Source of the DNA: Clostridiales bacterium | Lineage (GTDB): Bacteria; Bacillota; Clostridia; Christensenellales; Aristaeellaceae | Assembly (NCBI GenBank): GCA_015056255.1 | Contig: SVGP01000002.1 | Location: 1 to 64,000 of the forward strand | Reading direction: 5' to 3' | Length of the DNA: 64,000 bases | Part shown: positions 24,462 to 33,191 of the stretch, one piece after another | Layout of the letters: each line of letters opens with the position of its first letter | Position numbering within the stretch: the first letter of the stretch is position 1 | Notes under the pieces: model-generated | The model's input: the letters and a program-made list of their open reading frames with translations, nothing else | Told to the model about the DNA's origin: nothing | The model's database searches: none | Program-made: the position numbers and the translations under genes

Positions 24462-25997
24462 ATGTTTGAAAGCATTAAAAGCTGGATAGGCGATGGGTTC
24501 AGCGTATTTGTGTATATTGCGATTGTCGTTTTGTTTATCGTCGGCATTGCAAAGTGCATTCTGCCTGTAATCCGCACAACCGATGTGCTGAAGCGCGCGA
24601 TCAAGAACATCAAAAAGGGCGATAAAGCGCGCCGTTCCTGGCAGGAAGACCGATTTCTTGGCAGGGGCGTTTTAATGTCCCACTGGTCGGAATACTTGAA
24701 CAATCTCTTCTTTGCCGACGGCGAATATCATAACCCCTCAAACGTTGAGGACTTTATCAACGAAGAAACAGTCATTGACGGTCCCGGCAGCACGCATCTG
24801 GCGGAGGCAATTCCGGGCGTCGCGGTTTCTCTGGGTTTTTTGGGTACGCTGATGGGCTTGTCTGTGTCTCTCTCCGGCATGAGCGGTGTGGACGCGCAGG
24901 CGGTATCGGATTCGATGGCTGTGCTTTTAAGCTCGATGAAGTACGCGTTTTTGACCTCTATTTTCGGCGTTGTGGTCTCGATTCTGTTCACCCTTCTTAC
25001 AAGAATCGTAAGAAGCCGAGCCGAACGCGCGCTGACAGCCTTTTATAACGCCATGGCGCGATATGCAGGCGTATTGTCCGTCGATCCCATGACGCAGATC
25101 GCCATTTATCAGCAGGAGCAGACGGGACTTTTAAAGGAGCTTCTCGAAAAAACGGACGCGCAGAAAACGGCGCAGATTCTGTCAGAAGCCGTGCACAGCG
25201 CGGTGAAGCCTTTGGCAAGCGCGGTTGAACGCAATATGAATCTGACCTCCACCCGTCAGGCGGAAATGATGGATGCGGTTGCAGATGCTTACATTCAGAA
25301 AATGGATCAGACAATGCACGGGCAGTTTGATCATCTTGCCAAGACGATTGAGGATACCTGTCGCTATCAGGAAAAGTCTGTGCGCGGCATTACCGAAGCG
25401 ATGAACGGCATGAGCGATATAGCAAGAAGCATTCGCGAGATGAAGGCCGATATGGACGAAGTGCTCAAGAAATACGAAGGAACGCTTCACCGCTTAAGTC
25501 AGGCGCAGGCCCGATACGAGGATCTTTTTGACAGCACCAGGGGCGTTGTTGAGCGTCAGGCGGAATACATGAACCTTTTAAGCCACTTAAGCGAGGCGTT
25601 TATCCGTCAGGCGGAGGCCATCAAGGCGGGCACTGAGGAATTCATGGAAAATGTGGGCGCAATGAACGAAGCGAACGTCGCAAATCTTGAAGGCGCGGCT
25701 GGCGTGCTTGAAAATGCCGGTGATACAATCGCAAAAACCATTCAGGACGCGCGGGACAAGCTCAATCGCGACATGGAGGAATCGCTCAATTATTTTGAAG
25801 GCTGCATGACCGAAATCCTCAAGAGAATCGAATGGGCGGCCAACGAAACCAGAGACTCGGTTTACGGCCTTCCCCAGAAGGTGGACGGCGCGGTGAACGG
25901 ATACCTTACGGAAATTGATCAACTGACCGACGCGCTTATGGAATCTCGCGAGAAGATCCAAAGGGCGCTTGATGCGCAGGACGTCAGGGAGGCATAA
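24462..25997 (+). CDS. MotA/TolQ/ExbB-type ion channel subunit with long helical tail (ZorA-like)
   Basis: This is a 511-residue membrane protein. A first helix lies at about 15-36, a cytoplasmic loop follows, and the MotA/TolQ core is seen as AIPGVAVSLGFLGTLMGL (117-133) with a following helix at about 160-183. The last 320 residues are almost entirely helical, rich in Ala, Glu, Gln and Met, with no further membrane segment. TolQ and MotA lack such a tail; ZorA of the Zorya anti-phage system has one. It should form a pentameric, proton- or Na-driven rotor around the MotB-like partner encoded one base later. No flagellar, Tol or Ton genes are near, so it is not a normal motor stator. Confidence 0.85.
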   Translation: MFESIKSWIGDGFSVFVYIAIVVLFIVGIAKCILPVIRTTDVLKRAIKNIKKGDKARRSWQEDRFLGRGVLMSHWSEYLNNLFFADGEYHNPSNVEDFINEETVIDGPGSTHLAEAIPGVAVSLGFLGTLMGLSVSLSGMSGVDAQAVSDSMAVLLSSMKYAFLTSIFGVVVSILFTLLTRIVRSRAERALTAFYNAMARYAGVLSVDPMTQIAIYQQEQTGLLKELLEKTDAQKTAQILSEAVHSAVKPLASAVERNMNLTSTRQAEMMDAVADAYIQKMDQTMHGQFDHLAKTIEDTCRYQEKSVRGITEAMNGMSDIARSIREMKADMDEVLKKYEGTLHRLSQAQARYEDLFDSTRGVVERQAEYMNLLSHLSEAFIRQAEAIKAGTEEFMENVGAMNEANVANLEGAAGVLENAGDTIAKTIQDARDKLNRDMEESLNYFEGCMTEILKRIEWAANETRDSVYGLPQKVDGAVNGYLTEIDQLTDALMESREKIQRALDAQDVREA

Positions 25998-25998
25998 A

Positions 25999-27258
25999 AT
26001 GCGTCAGATGAAACGGCGCATGCGAGTGCGCGCAAAAGAAACGGGTTCCTTCTGGCTCAGCTTTTCCGATATGATGAGCGTGCTTGTATTGGTGTTCATA
26101 TTCGTGATTTTCTCCATGATGCTGTCTTTGGCCGAGCAAACGGAGCGGCTTAAAAAGACCGAGGATCAGTACACGCAGGCAATGATTCGCATGCAGCAAA
26201 GCGAAAAGGAATTAAGCGAAAAGGAACAGATATTGATTCTTCAGTCCGAAAAGCTAAGCGAGCTTACGGAAGAAATGAACAGGCAGGCGGCGCTTCTGGA
26301 TGAGAAGGAAGCGGAGCTTGAAAAAACGCTGGACGAAAACAGAGTGATCATTTTGGACCTTGAACAGCGTTTGAAGGATGAAATGTCTGAAAATGAAAAC
26401 CTGACGACCAGAATTATGATGCTTGAAGGAAACAAACAGGCGCAGCAGGACGAGATCGACAGGCTCTTGATCGACATAGAAAACCAGAAAAAAGAGCTGG
26501 ATGCGCTTGGCGTCGATTACAGCAATCTTTTAAGCTATGCGAATCAGACGCTTTCTGCCCTCGAACAGACGCAGGATCAGCTGGCAAGCGCGAACAACCG
26601 GCTGACGGACGCGCAAAATCAGCTCAATTCGCAGTCGCATGCGCTGAATCAGTATGAATCGGAGCTGAAACGGCAGCAAACTCTGATCGAGCAGATGGTC
26701 GGCGTAAAGGCTCAGATCATCGAGGCGCTTTCAAGAGAACTTAAGAAAAACAACATTTCAGTCACCGTTGACGCACAGACCGGCGCGATCACGCTGCCCA
26801 GTGAAATGCTGTTTGCCGTTGGCGCAAATACCTTAAGCGCTCAGGGCGAAATGTATCTGGATCGCTTTCTGCCGGTGTATCTCAACGTGCTTCTGTCCGA
26901 TGAATTCAATCCCTTTATTGCCGAAATCATCATTGAAGGCCACACAGATTCCAGCGGCAAGGCAGGATATGACGCATATCTTTATAATATGCAACTGTCC
27001 CAGCAGCGCGCGCTTTCCGTGACCAATTATGTTTTAAGACGCGACTATATGACCTATAATCTCAATTTGACAAACGACGAACAAACTCTTTTGCGCACGC
27101 TCGTCACTGCCAGCGGGCGCTCGTTCAGCGCGCTTATCTACAATTCTGACGGCACTGAAAACAAGACTGCGTCCAGACGTGTAGAAATCAAATTCCGCTT
27201 GAAGGACGATCAGACGATTGATGCAACGGAAGCAATTTTAAATGAACTCAACCACTAA
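25999..27258 (+). CDS. MotB/OmpA-like peptidoglycan-anchored channel partner (ZorB-like)
   Basis: This is a 419-residue protein. A basic cytoplasmic start leads to one membrane helix (about 18-42) whose SFSDMMS carries Asp24, the position of the ion-carrying Asp of MotB. A long coiled coil (about 45-240) follows, then an OmpA/MotB-type domain (about 255-410) with IIIEGHTDSSG and NMQLSQQRALSVTNYVL, which binds the cell wall. AGGGAGG at 25986-25992 supports this start rather than one 30 bases earlier. It starts one base after the stop of the MotA-like gene. Together they would couple ion flow to rotation or force through the wall. Confidence 0.87.
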   Translation: MRQMKRRMRVRAKETGSFWLSFSDMMSVLVLVFIFVIFSMMLSLAEQTERLKKTEDQYTQAMIRMQQSEKELSEKEQILILQSEKLSELTEEMNRQAALLDEKEAELEKTLDENRVIILDLEQRLKDEMSENENLTTRIMMLEGNKQAQQDEIDRLLIDIENQKKELDALGVDYSNLLSYANQTLSALEQTQDQLASANNRLTDAQNQLNSQSHALNQYESELKRQQTLIEQMVGVKAQIIEALSRELKKNNISVTVDAQTGAITLPSEMLFAVGANTLSAQGEMYLDRFLPVYLNVLLSDEFNPFIAEIIIEGHTDSSGKAGYDAYLYNMQLSQQRALSVTNYVLRRDYMTYNLNLTNDEQTLLRTLVTASGRSFSALIYNSDGTENKTASRRVEIKFRLKDDQTIDATEAILNELNH

Positions 27259-27282
27259 CAAGATGAAAGGAAGCGGGCCTGA

Positions 27283-27819
27283 ATGAAGTATCTAAGAAGG
27301 CTCATATCGTTTGTGGCGGTTAAGATGGTTTTGTTTACCGCCATCATGGCGATCATTGTGTGCGCTTTTTACATCGCCTTCAACCTTGGAAACGCCTATA
27401 TCCTGATCAGCGAAGGCATGGAAAAGCGCGCTGTGGTTGCTTTGACGCGCGAAAACGCCACGGATCTGAACGGTTATTTCACGGGCAGCTTTTTAAATGC
27501 CGACAAGACGCTTGAGGTTGCGTTTTCGGACGCCTCGCCGTACCTTCCGTATAATATTACGGATTACGAATACGAAATCACGATTGAATCGCTCAGAGTC
27601 TGGCCTTGGGGCGATGAAATTGTGTGCACCGTCATTGAGCACGTAAACGGAATCAAGGGAAATGTCAAGGCAGCGTACGCTTCGGACGTGTCCGGCGACC
27701 CTGCCGCATGGATGAGCGGAAGATATGAATTGAGGCTTAAAAAGCAGCCGGACTCCGGACAGTGGAAAATTTCTGCTATTTATCAGGACAACAATTATAA
27801 GGACACGGGGGATGCGTAA
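27283..27819 (+). CDS. Membrane-anchored protein of the MotAB-like operon, unknown function
   Basis: This 178-residue protein has an N-terminal membrane helix (about 12-36) and a small extracellular alpha/beta domain. Strands alternate towards the end, with GQWKISAIYQDNNY, which resembles the last strand of NTF2-like or secreted DUF domains. I do not recognise the family. It starts 24 bases after the MotB-like gene and is followed closely by dusB, so it is probably part of the same transcript and a candidate third subunit. Confidence 0.6.
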   Translation: MKYLRRLISFVAVKMVLFTAIMAIIVCAFYIAFNLGNAYILISEGMEKRAVVALTRENATDLNGYFTGSFLNADKTLEVAFSDASPYLPYNITDYEYEITIESLRVWPWGDEIVCTVIEHVNGIKGNVKAAYASDVSGDPAAWMSGRYELRLKKQPDSGQWKISAIYQDNNYKDTGDA

Positions 27820-27836
27820 TCAATATCAGGGATCTT

Positions 27837-28817
27837 TTGCTTCCTGAGGGCGCGGCGCTTGCGCCCATGGCGGGCGTGACCGATGCAAGCATGCGCCTTT
27901 TGTGCGCGGAAATGGGCTGCGCATGGGCGGTCAGCGAAATGCTGTCCGCCAAAGGCTATTTATATTCGCCCGAGAGTCGCGCGCATCAGGAGCTTTTGGA
28001 AAAATTTGACGGCGAGGGTATTTTGGGGCTTCAATTGTTTGGAAGCGACCCCGATATGGTTTCGGAAGCGGCAAAACGGCTGGAAGACAGGCCTTTTGCC
28101 TTTTTCGATTTCAATATCGGCTGTCCCGCGCATAAGATTGTCGGAAACGGCGAAGGAAGCGCGCTGATGCGCGATCCTGTGCTGGTTGGAAAGATTGTTT
28201 ACGCCTTTTCAAGAGCGGTAGAAAAGCCTGTCACGGTCAAAATCCGCGCGGGATGGGATGAAAACCATAAAAACGCCGTGGAAATCGCCCGAATCTGCGA
28301 AGAAAACGGCGCATGCGCCATCACTGTGCATCCGAGAACAAGAGAGCAGTTTTATCTCGGAAAAAGCGACTGGACGATGATACGCGATGTAAAGCAGGCG
28401 GTCAGAGTTCCCGTCATTGGAAACGGGGATATTGCGTCGTGGCCGGACGCCAAGCGGATGATGGACGAAACGGGCTGCGACGGCGTGATGGTTGCAAGAG
28501 CTGCGCAGGGAAACCCGTGGATTTTTAAAGAAATCCTGGCAGGCTTAAAAGGCGAAACCTATCAGCCGCCGACGGTCGAGGACCGCGTACAGATGGCGGT
28601 TCAGCATTTGGATATGCATGTTGCCTGGCGCGGCGAAAGATATGCTGTGCCTGAGATGCGAAAGCATGTGGCGTGGTATCTTCAGGGAACGCCGATGAGC
28701 GGAAAACTGAGGGCGCGGGTCAATACCATGCTTACAAAAGAAGAAGTAATAAACGCGCTTTACGAATATCTTTACGCCTATAAAGAGAGGATGGAAAAAG
28801 AAAATGCAGAAGTTTGA
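27837..28817 (+). CDS. dusB: tRNA-dihydrouridine synthase (DusB type)
   Basis: This FMN enzyme of about 326 residues reduces uridine to dihydrouridine in tRNA D-loops. Seen are the start LAPMAGVTDASMR, the active-site Cys in NIGCPAHKIVGNGEGSALM, KIRAGWD, ITVHPRTREQFYLG and the FMN phosphate loop IGNGDIASW with GVMVARAAQGNPWIF. The start is uncertain: the frame has no ATG, and TTG at 27837 follows a CAGGGA; the preceding in-frame codons would encode a plausible N-terminus, so an unusual start slightly upstream is possible. It overlaps the next gene by 14 bases. Confidence 0.93.
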   Translation: MLPEGAALAPMAGVTDASMRLLCAEMGCAWAVSEMLSAKGYLYSPESRAHQELLEKFDGEGILGLQLFGSDPDMVSEAAKRLEDRPFAFFDFNIGCPAHKIVGNGEGSALMRDPVLVGKIVYAFSRAVEKPVTVKIRAGWDENHKNAVEIARICEENGACAITVHPRTREQFYLGKSDWTMIRDVKQAVRVPVIGNGDIASWPDAKRMMDETGCDGVMVARAAQGNPWIFKEILAGLKGETYQPPTVEDRVQMAVQHLDMHVAWRGERYAVPEMRKHVAWYLQGTPMSGKLRARVNTMLTKEEVINALYEYLYAYKERMEKENAEV

Positions 28818-30156
28818 AACATTGCCGATTGATCAGCTGATTCGCCCGGAGGGCTTTGACTGCGAATGCGGCCTTCATCATGGCGTTGATCTTAAATATC
28901 TCAAAATTGCCCCGGGCGCGATCAATTATGTAGGTGACGCGGTGCGTGCAATAGGATGCAAAAAGCCGTTTATTATCTGCGATAAAAACACCTATGAGGC
29001 GGCGGCCAAAAAGGTTTCAAGCGTGCTCGAAAGCGAAAACATTCCGCACACTGTGTTTGTCATTCCTCAGGGCGATCTTAACAAGCTCGAGCCCGACGAG
29101 CGCGCGCTGGGATCCATCGCCATGACCTATGACACCTCCTGCGACATGATTATCGCTGTTGGAAGCGGCGTGATCAACGATTTGTCAAAGGTCTTTTCTT
29201 ATGATCTTGGCATTCCACAGATGATCGTCGGCACCGCGCCCTCCATGGATGGCTTTGCTTCCAATTCTTCCTCAATGGTCGTAAACGGCGTAAAAACCAC
29301 GCTCTACAACCGCTGCCCGGCGGCGATTGTTTTGGATATTGACATTATGAAAAACGCGCCCATGCGCATGCTCTGGGCAGGTCTTGGCGATATGGTTGCC
29401 AAATACATTTCCCTTTGTGAGTGGAGAATTGCCCACCTCGTCATTGGCGAATACTACTGCGAGCACGTAGCCGAGCTTATGAGAAACGCCTTAAAGCGCA
29501 TTATGGCTTATTCCGACAGCCTTAAGGACAGAAGCGCGGAAGCGGTTCAGGCGGTTTCCGAGGGTCTGGTGCTTTCCGGAATGGCGATGAGCTTTGCAAA
29601 GGTGTCCCGTCCGGCTTCGGGCCTTGAACACTATTTTTCCCATATGTGGGAGATGCTCGCCCTTGAAAGAGGGGAGGAGAGCGAGCTTCACGGCATTCAG
29701 GTGGGCGTTGGCACCTGTCTTACCATGAAGATTTACGAGGATATCAAAAAGCTTACGCCCTCCATGGAAAAGGGAATAGCGGCTATGAAGGCGTTTGACA
29801 AAGAAACCTGGGAAGCACGCGTAAGACGCGTGTTTGGAAAAACGGCGGAAGCGGTGCTTGAAATCGAGGAAAAGACGCACAAAAACGATCCCGAAAAGCA
29901 CGCGAAGCGCCTTGAAAACATCATCCAAAACTGGGACGAGATTCTGAAAATCATTTCGGAAGAATTGCCCGACGCCGAATGGCTGTTTGAAAAAATGCGC
30001 GTAAACGGCATGCCCATGAAGCCTGAGGACATCAACCTCACTCATCAGGATGTGGTGGACGCATTCGTATGCTCAAGAGACATCCGCGACAAGTATTTGT
30101 CTGGCTCGATGCTGTGGGATCTGGGCGAGATGGATGAGTTCGCTGAAAGGCTGTGA
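28804..30156 (+). CDS. sn-Glycerol-1-phosphate dehydrogenase-like protein (AraM family)
   Basis: This 450-residue protein of the iron-containing alcohol dehydrogenase superfamily is close to bacterial AraM, which makes glycerol 1-phosphate, the archaeal-type enantiomer. The nucleotide-binding segment AVGSGVINDLSKVFSY and the substrate/NAD segment TAPSMDGFASNSSSMV are typical of AraM. Metal ligands are expected at Asp in GLGDMVAKY and His in GLEHYFSHMWE and SELHGIQVGVG. A C-terminal extension of about 90 residues exceeds the shortest family members. It is coupled to dusB by overlap. What the product is used for here is not evident. Confidence 0.85.
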   Translation: MQKFETLPIDQLIRPEGFDCECGLHHGVDLKYLKIAPGAINYVGDAVRAIGCKKPFIICDKNTYEAAAKKVSSVLESENIPHTVFVIPQGDLNKLEPDERALGSIAMTYDTSCDMIIAVGSGVINDLSKVFSYDLGIPQMIVGTAPSMDGFASNSSSMVVNGVKTTLYNRCPAAIVLDIDIMKNAPMRMLWAGLGDMVAKYISLCEWRIAHLVIGEYYCEHVAELMRNALKRIMAYSDSLKDRSAEAVQAVSEGLVLSGMAMSFAKVSRPASGLEHYFSHMWEMLALERGEESELHGIQVGVGTCLTMKIYEDIKKLTPSMEKGIAAMKAFDKETWEARVRRVFGKTAEAVLEIEEKTHKNDPEKHAKRLENIIQNWDEILKIISEELPDAEWLFEKMRVNGMPMKPEDINLTHQDVVDAFVCSRDIRDKYLSGSMLWDLGEMDEFAERL

Positions 30157-30160
30157 AAAT

Positions 30161-30496
30161 ATGAACATCATGATTTATGCTTCCAAAAAGAACTTTGATG
30201 TTCAAAAGGCCGAACGTTTTTTTAAGGAAAGAAAAATTCCATTTACGAGCGTTGATATCAAAAAGCACAAATTGGGCGCAAGAGAGCTTCAGCTGTTTGT
30301 AAAAGCTGCCGGCAGCGCACGCGCGCTTCTGGACCCTGACGCAAAGGGGGAGAAGGCGGACTACGCCAGACACCTGACGCTTGAAAACATCATTTTCGAT
30401 CTTATCCTTGAAAATCCGACGCTGATGAAGACGCCGATTGTGAGAGACGGCAACAAGGTGAAAATCGGATTTAAGCAGGAGGATTGGGAAGGATAG
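30161..30496 (+). CDS. ArsC/Spx-fold protein lacking the catalytic cysteine
   Basis: This 111-residue thioredoxin-fold protein belongs to the ArsC/YffB/Spx group. The C-terminal NPTLMKTPIVRDGNKVKIGF is the family signature. The N-terminal loop, which normally carries CxxC or CxxS, reads YASKKNFDVQKAERF, so neither redox nor arsenate reductase activity of the normal kind is possible. It starts four bases after the dehydrogenase stop and ends the operon. It may be a binding or regulatory protein. Confidence 0.82.
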   Translation: MNIMIYASKKNFDVQKAERFFKERKIPFTSVDIKKHKLGARELQLFVKAAGSARALLDPDAKGEKADYARHLTLENIIFDLILENPTLMKTPIVRDGNKVKIGFKQEDWEG

Positions 30497-30587
30497 GGTC
30501 TCGGTCCTATGCCACCAAGTTCAGAAATTATGATAAAAGAATAGGCGGGCATTCGTAACGCCCGCGCTAACTTGGAAAACAAGAATT

Positions 30588-30622
30588 AAAGCGGCGCTTC
30601 CTGTTCGGAAACGCCGCTTTTC
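30588..30622. terminator. Bidirectional terminator between ArsC-like and zinc-ribbon genes
   Basis: AAAGCGGCG (30588-30596) pairs with CGCCGCTTT (30612-30620), with an inner TTCC/GGAA. T residues flank it on both strands. A second hairpin (GCGGGC/GCCCGC near 30546-30566) precedes it without a T run. Confidence 0.82.
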
Positions 30623-30627
30623 AGTAA

Positions 30628-33075
30628 TCAGTAGCTGATTCTGCTCGGGGGATTACAGGAGGGACAGGCTTTGTAGTCGCGCTCAATGGCATATTCGAGG
30701 GTGACTGCGTTTGCGCCGCTTACGCCCTGAGCGGAACAACGCGCGCCTACGTGGTAATAGGTTTTACCGGATATGATGTATACGGTGCTGCTGGCGGAGC
30801 CAGTGGTGGGTTTCGATGTGGAGCCGTTGTCGGTTGTAAAGGTGGTATTGGTATTGCTGCTGTTGCCGGTAAAGGAGTTGCTGTCATTGTTGTTTGTGCT
30901 GCCGGTGGTTGCATTGCCCGAGGTGGTTGCGCTGGAGGAGAGAGCCTTTGCACAAACCGGGCAGGCGGTTTTGCCGAAATCCATGGCCTTTTTGGCGGTT
31001 AAGGTAACGGCGTTTTTCATGCCCTGGCAATTGGAAACGGTGTGGAACCATTTGCCGCCGTCAGTTGCAAACACATTGAGCTTGGCGGGGGTGAGGCAAT
31101 CCGGGCAAACGGCTTTCTTTGCATTTACTGCCTGCTGGAAGGTGACCTTCTTGGCGTTTTTCATGCCGGAGCAGTTGGACTTTAGGTGCATGTAGGTGCC
31201 GCCGTCGGTTGCATAGACGTAAACGGTAGATTCGGCGGCTTCAAAGCCGGTGCCGGTTGAACCTGTCGTCGTGGTTGTGTTTGAAAGATTGCTGGAGGAT
31301 GAAGACAGGAACATGCTTGCGCAGGTGGGGCAGGCTTCCTTGCCGTTCTTGATTGCGAATTCCGCAGTAACGGAAACGGCGTTTTTCATGCCGGAACAGG
31401 TGCTCTTAGTGTGATAGTATTTGCCACCGGAGGTTCCAAATACCGTGACTCTTGAGGGAGATACGCATCTGGGACACTTCTGCTTCTTTGCGGAAACCGC
31501 GGACTGGATGGAGATGAGAGAAGCGTCCTTCATGCCGGAGCAGTCCTTGATGGTGTGATAGTAGGTGCCGTTTTCGGTTGCATAAACCTGCGTCGTATCC
31601 TTATTGACGGTGGAGCCTACCTTCTTATCGCTGGCAACGCATTCGGGGCAGGCGGTTTTACCGGTCTTGATCCATTCGGCCTCGGTATTGGTGATCGCAT
31701 TTTTCATGCTGGAGCAATTGCTGATAGAGTGATAGTAGGTGCCGCCGGGGGTTCCGTAGTAGCCGATGCACTCGGGGCAGGCGGTCTTGCCGGTTGCGAT
31801 GGCGTTGGCTTCCGTTACGACGGAGGCGCCGGTCATGCCCTGGCAGGAGGAGTTGGTGTGATACCAGGTGCCGCGCTCGGTGGCGTAGTACTGGGTGCCG
31901 GTGGGAAGCGCGCTGCCGTTGGGATTGGTAGTGACGCCGCCGCCGACGCATACGGGGCAGGCAGTCTTTCCGCGGGAGGTAGCGGTGTCGAGCGTGATTT
32001 TGCTTGCGCCGGTCATGCCGCCGCAGTTTTCAAGATTGTGATAATAAAGGCCGTTGTTATCCACATATACATAAGAGGTGGGGGTGGAGACGGTGTTCTG
32101 GGGATTCGTCACGCCGGGATTCTGAAGGCCGGTGTTGGGCGTGGCGACAGGCTGCGTCGGCTGAGTCAAAGGCGAAGTGGGCTGCACGGTAGCAGTGACG
32201 GCAGGCGCTGTCGTGTGATTCAAAAAGTCTACCGGGGGATTGGAGGTCACGTCGTCGTCGCCGCCGCGGCTGAAAAGAAGGATGATCAGAACGACCAGCC
32301 AGATCAAGCTGGCTACGGAAATGGCGGAGCGCACGGTGATGTCAAACTTGTTTTTTCTCCAAAGCAGCCAGATGCCAAGCGGAGGGAGAATGACAAGAGA
32401 GACATACATCGCGATATCGTTTGTGAGGATGAAGTTCAGGAAGGAATTTACGACTGCGCCTACGGCGGAGGGCTGTTCGTCCTCATCCTGATAGGCGTCC
32501 TCCTCGTAGTATTCGCTGTCGTATTCGTATACGGTGCCGTTATTGTCGTATTGAACGTCCTCGTACAGATCATCGTCGTATTCGGTATCCTCATAACGAT
32601 CATCGTAGGATTCCTGCTCGTCGTTTAAGTTTTCAAATACGGCGGGATTGTAGCCCAGATCCTCTTCGTCATCATAATCATCATAGGCTTCGCTCGAGGC
32701 GTACTCCGCATCGTATGCCTCGTCGTATTCGCCCTCCTGATAACCGTCATCACGATCTTCCTGATCATAATCGGCGGGGGCGTAGTCATCCTCTTCGTAG
32801 GGCTCGTCATAATTGACTTCGCCGTAGTTAGTCTCGTCATAGCCGTCGTCTTCATACGAATCGGCGGCGTATTCGTTTTCGTTGCCTTGCTCGGAATAGA
32901 GGTCTTCTTCCGCATAGCCCTCTTCGTAGTTTTCTTGATAGTCGCCCTCGTACTGATCATCGTACGCAGTTTCATCGTACTGATCATTTCGCGCGCTATT
33001 GTCGGCAGGCTGTCTGAACGAATCCGTAAACTTGTTCAATCCGCTCTTGATGGAATCAAAATTAAAACCGGCCAT
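30628..33075 (-). CDS. Membrane protein with eight tandem His/Cys zinc-ribbon-like repeats and acidic Tyr-rich tail
   Basis: This is an 815-residue protein. Residues 24-200 are extremely rich in Asp, Glu and Tyr, with almost no Lys or Arg. Two membrane helices lie at about 221-239 and 250-268, joined by the basic loop RKNKFDITVR. A Thr/Pro-rich linker (about 275-333) leads to eight repeats of 39-43 residues (about 336-378, 396-437, 442-480, 497-538, 545-586, 619-661, 668-709, 766-808). Each reads roughly G-x-x-Y-H-x5-C-x2-M-x-x-A, then A-x5-K-x2-C-P-x-C, a ligand set (His, Cys, Cys, Cys) like the small metal-binding YH-C-CxxC domains found at the ends of secreted nucleases. By charge rule the loop is cytoplasmic and both ends external, but the acidic tail has no signal, so topology is open. 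It is divergent from the CapA-like gene. The function is unknown. Confidence 0.8.
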   Translation of the reverse strand: MAGFNFDSIKSGLNKFTDSFRQPADNSARNDQYDETAYDDQYEGDYQENYEEGYAEEDLYSEQGNENEYAADSYEDDGYDETNYGEVNYDEPYEEDDYAPADYDQEDRDDGYQEGEYDEAYDAEYASSEAYDDYDDEEDLGYNPAVFENLNDEQESYDDRYEDTEYDDDLYEDVQYDNNGTVYEYDSEYYEEDAYQDEDEQPSAVGAVVNSFLNFILTNDIAMYVSLVILPPLGIWLLWRKNKFDITVRSAISVASLIWLVVLIILLFSRGGDDDVTSNPPVDFLNHTTAPAVTATVQPTSPLTQPTQPVATPNTGLQNPGVTNPQNTVSTPTSYVYVDNNGLYYHNLENCGGMTGASKITLDTATSRGKTACPVCVGGGVTTNPNGSALPTGTQYYATERGTWYHTNSSCQGMTGASVVTEANAIATGKTACPECIGYYGTPGGTYYHSISNCSSMKNAITNTEAEWIKTGKTACPECVASDKKVGSTVNKDTTQVYATENGTYYHTIKDCSGMKDASLISIQSAVSAKKQKCPRCVSPSRVTVFGTSGGKYYHTKSTCSGMKNAVSVTAEFAIKNGKEACPTCASMFLSSSSSNLSNTTTTTGSTGTGFEAAESTVYVYATDGGTYMHLKSNCSGMKNAKKVTFQQAVNAKKAVCPDCLTPAKLNVFATDGGKWFHTVSNCQGMKNAVTLTAKKAMDFGKTACPVCAKALSSSATTSGNATTGSTNNNDSNSFTGNSSNTNTTFTTDNGSTSKPTTGSASSTVYIISGKTYYHVGARCSAQGVSGANAVTLEYAIERDYKACPSCNPPSRISY

Positions 33076-33135
33076 ATCAGTTTCTCCTCATACTCTAAAG
33101 CTGTCGCTGGTGATATACATATGTGCGTCGATATA

Positions 33136-33164
33136 ATCATACACCATTTATTGCGATTAGTCAA
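33136..33164 (-). promoter_or_regulatory. Promoter of the zinc-ribbon repeat gene
   Basis: Reading leftward, TTGACT (33159-33164) and TATGAT (33136-33141) are 17 bases apart, about 60 bases upstream of the ATG. Confidence 0.75.
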
Positions 33165-33191
33165 TGATTTTGATAGGAAAAATACATAAAT

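Noticed and set aside
24462-27258. Reading the channel pair as a complete Zorya anti-phage system.
   Set aside because: No ZorC, ZorD helicase-nuclease or ZorE is encoded beside it; downstream genes are dusB and a dehydrogenase. Only the ZorAB-like part can be claimed.
31555-32628. A Gly/Ala/Val-rich open frame opposite the zinc-ribbon repeats.
   Set aside because: It arises from the repeated sense sequence. The periodic Gly-rich text is the complement of the Cys/Tyr/Thr repeat codons.
30628-33075. CRISPR or satellite repeat, because of the eight-fold periodicity.
   Set aside because: The DNA copies differ in sequence and length and conserve a protein motif in one open frame; they are coding repeats.
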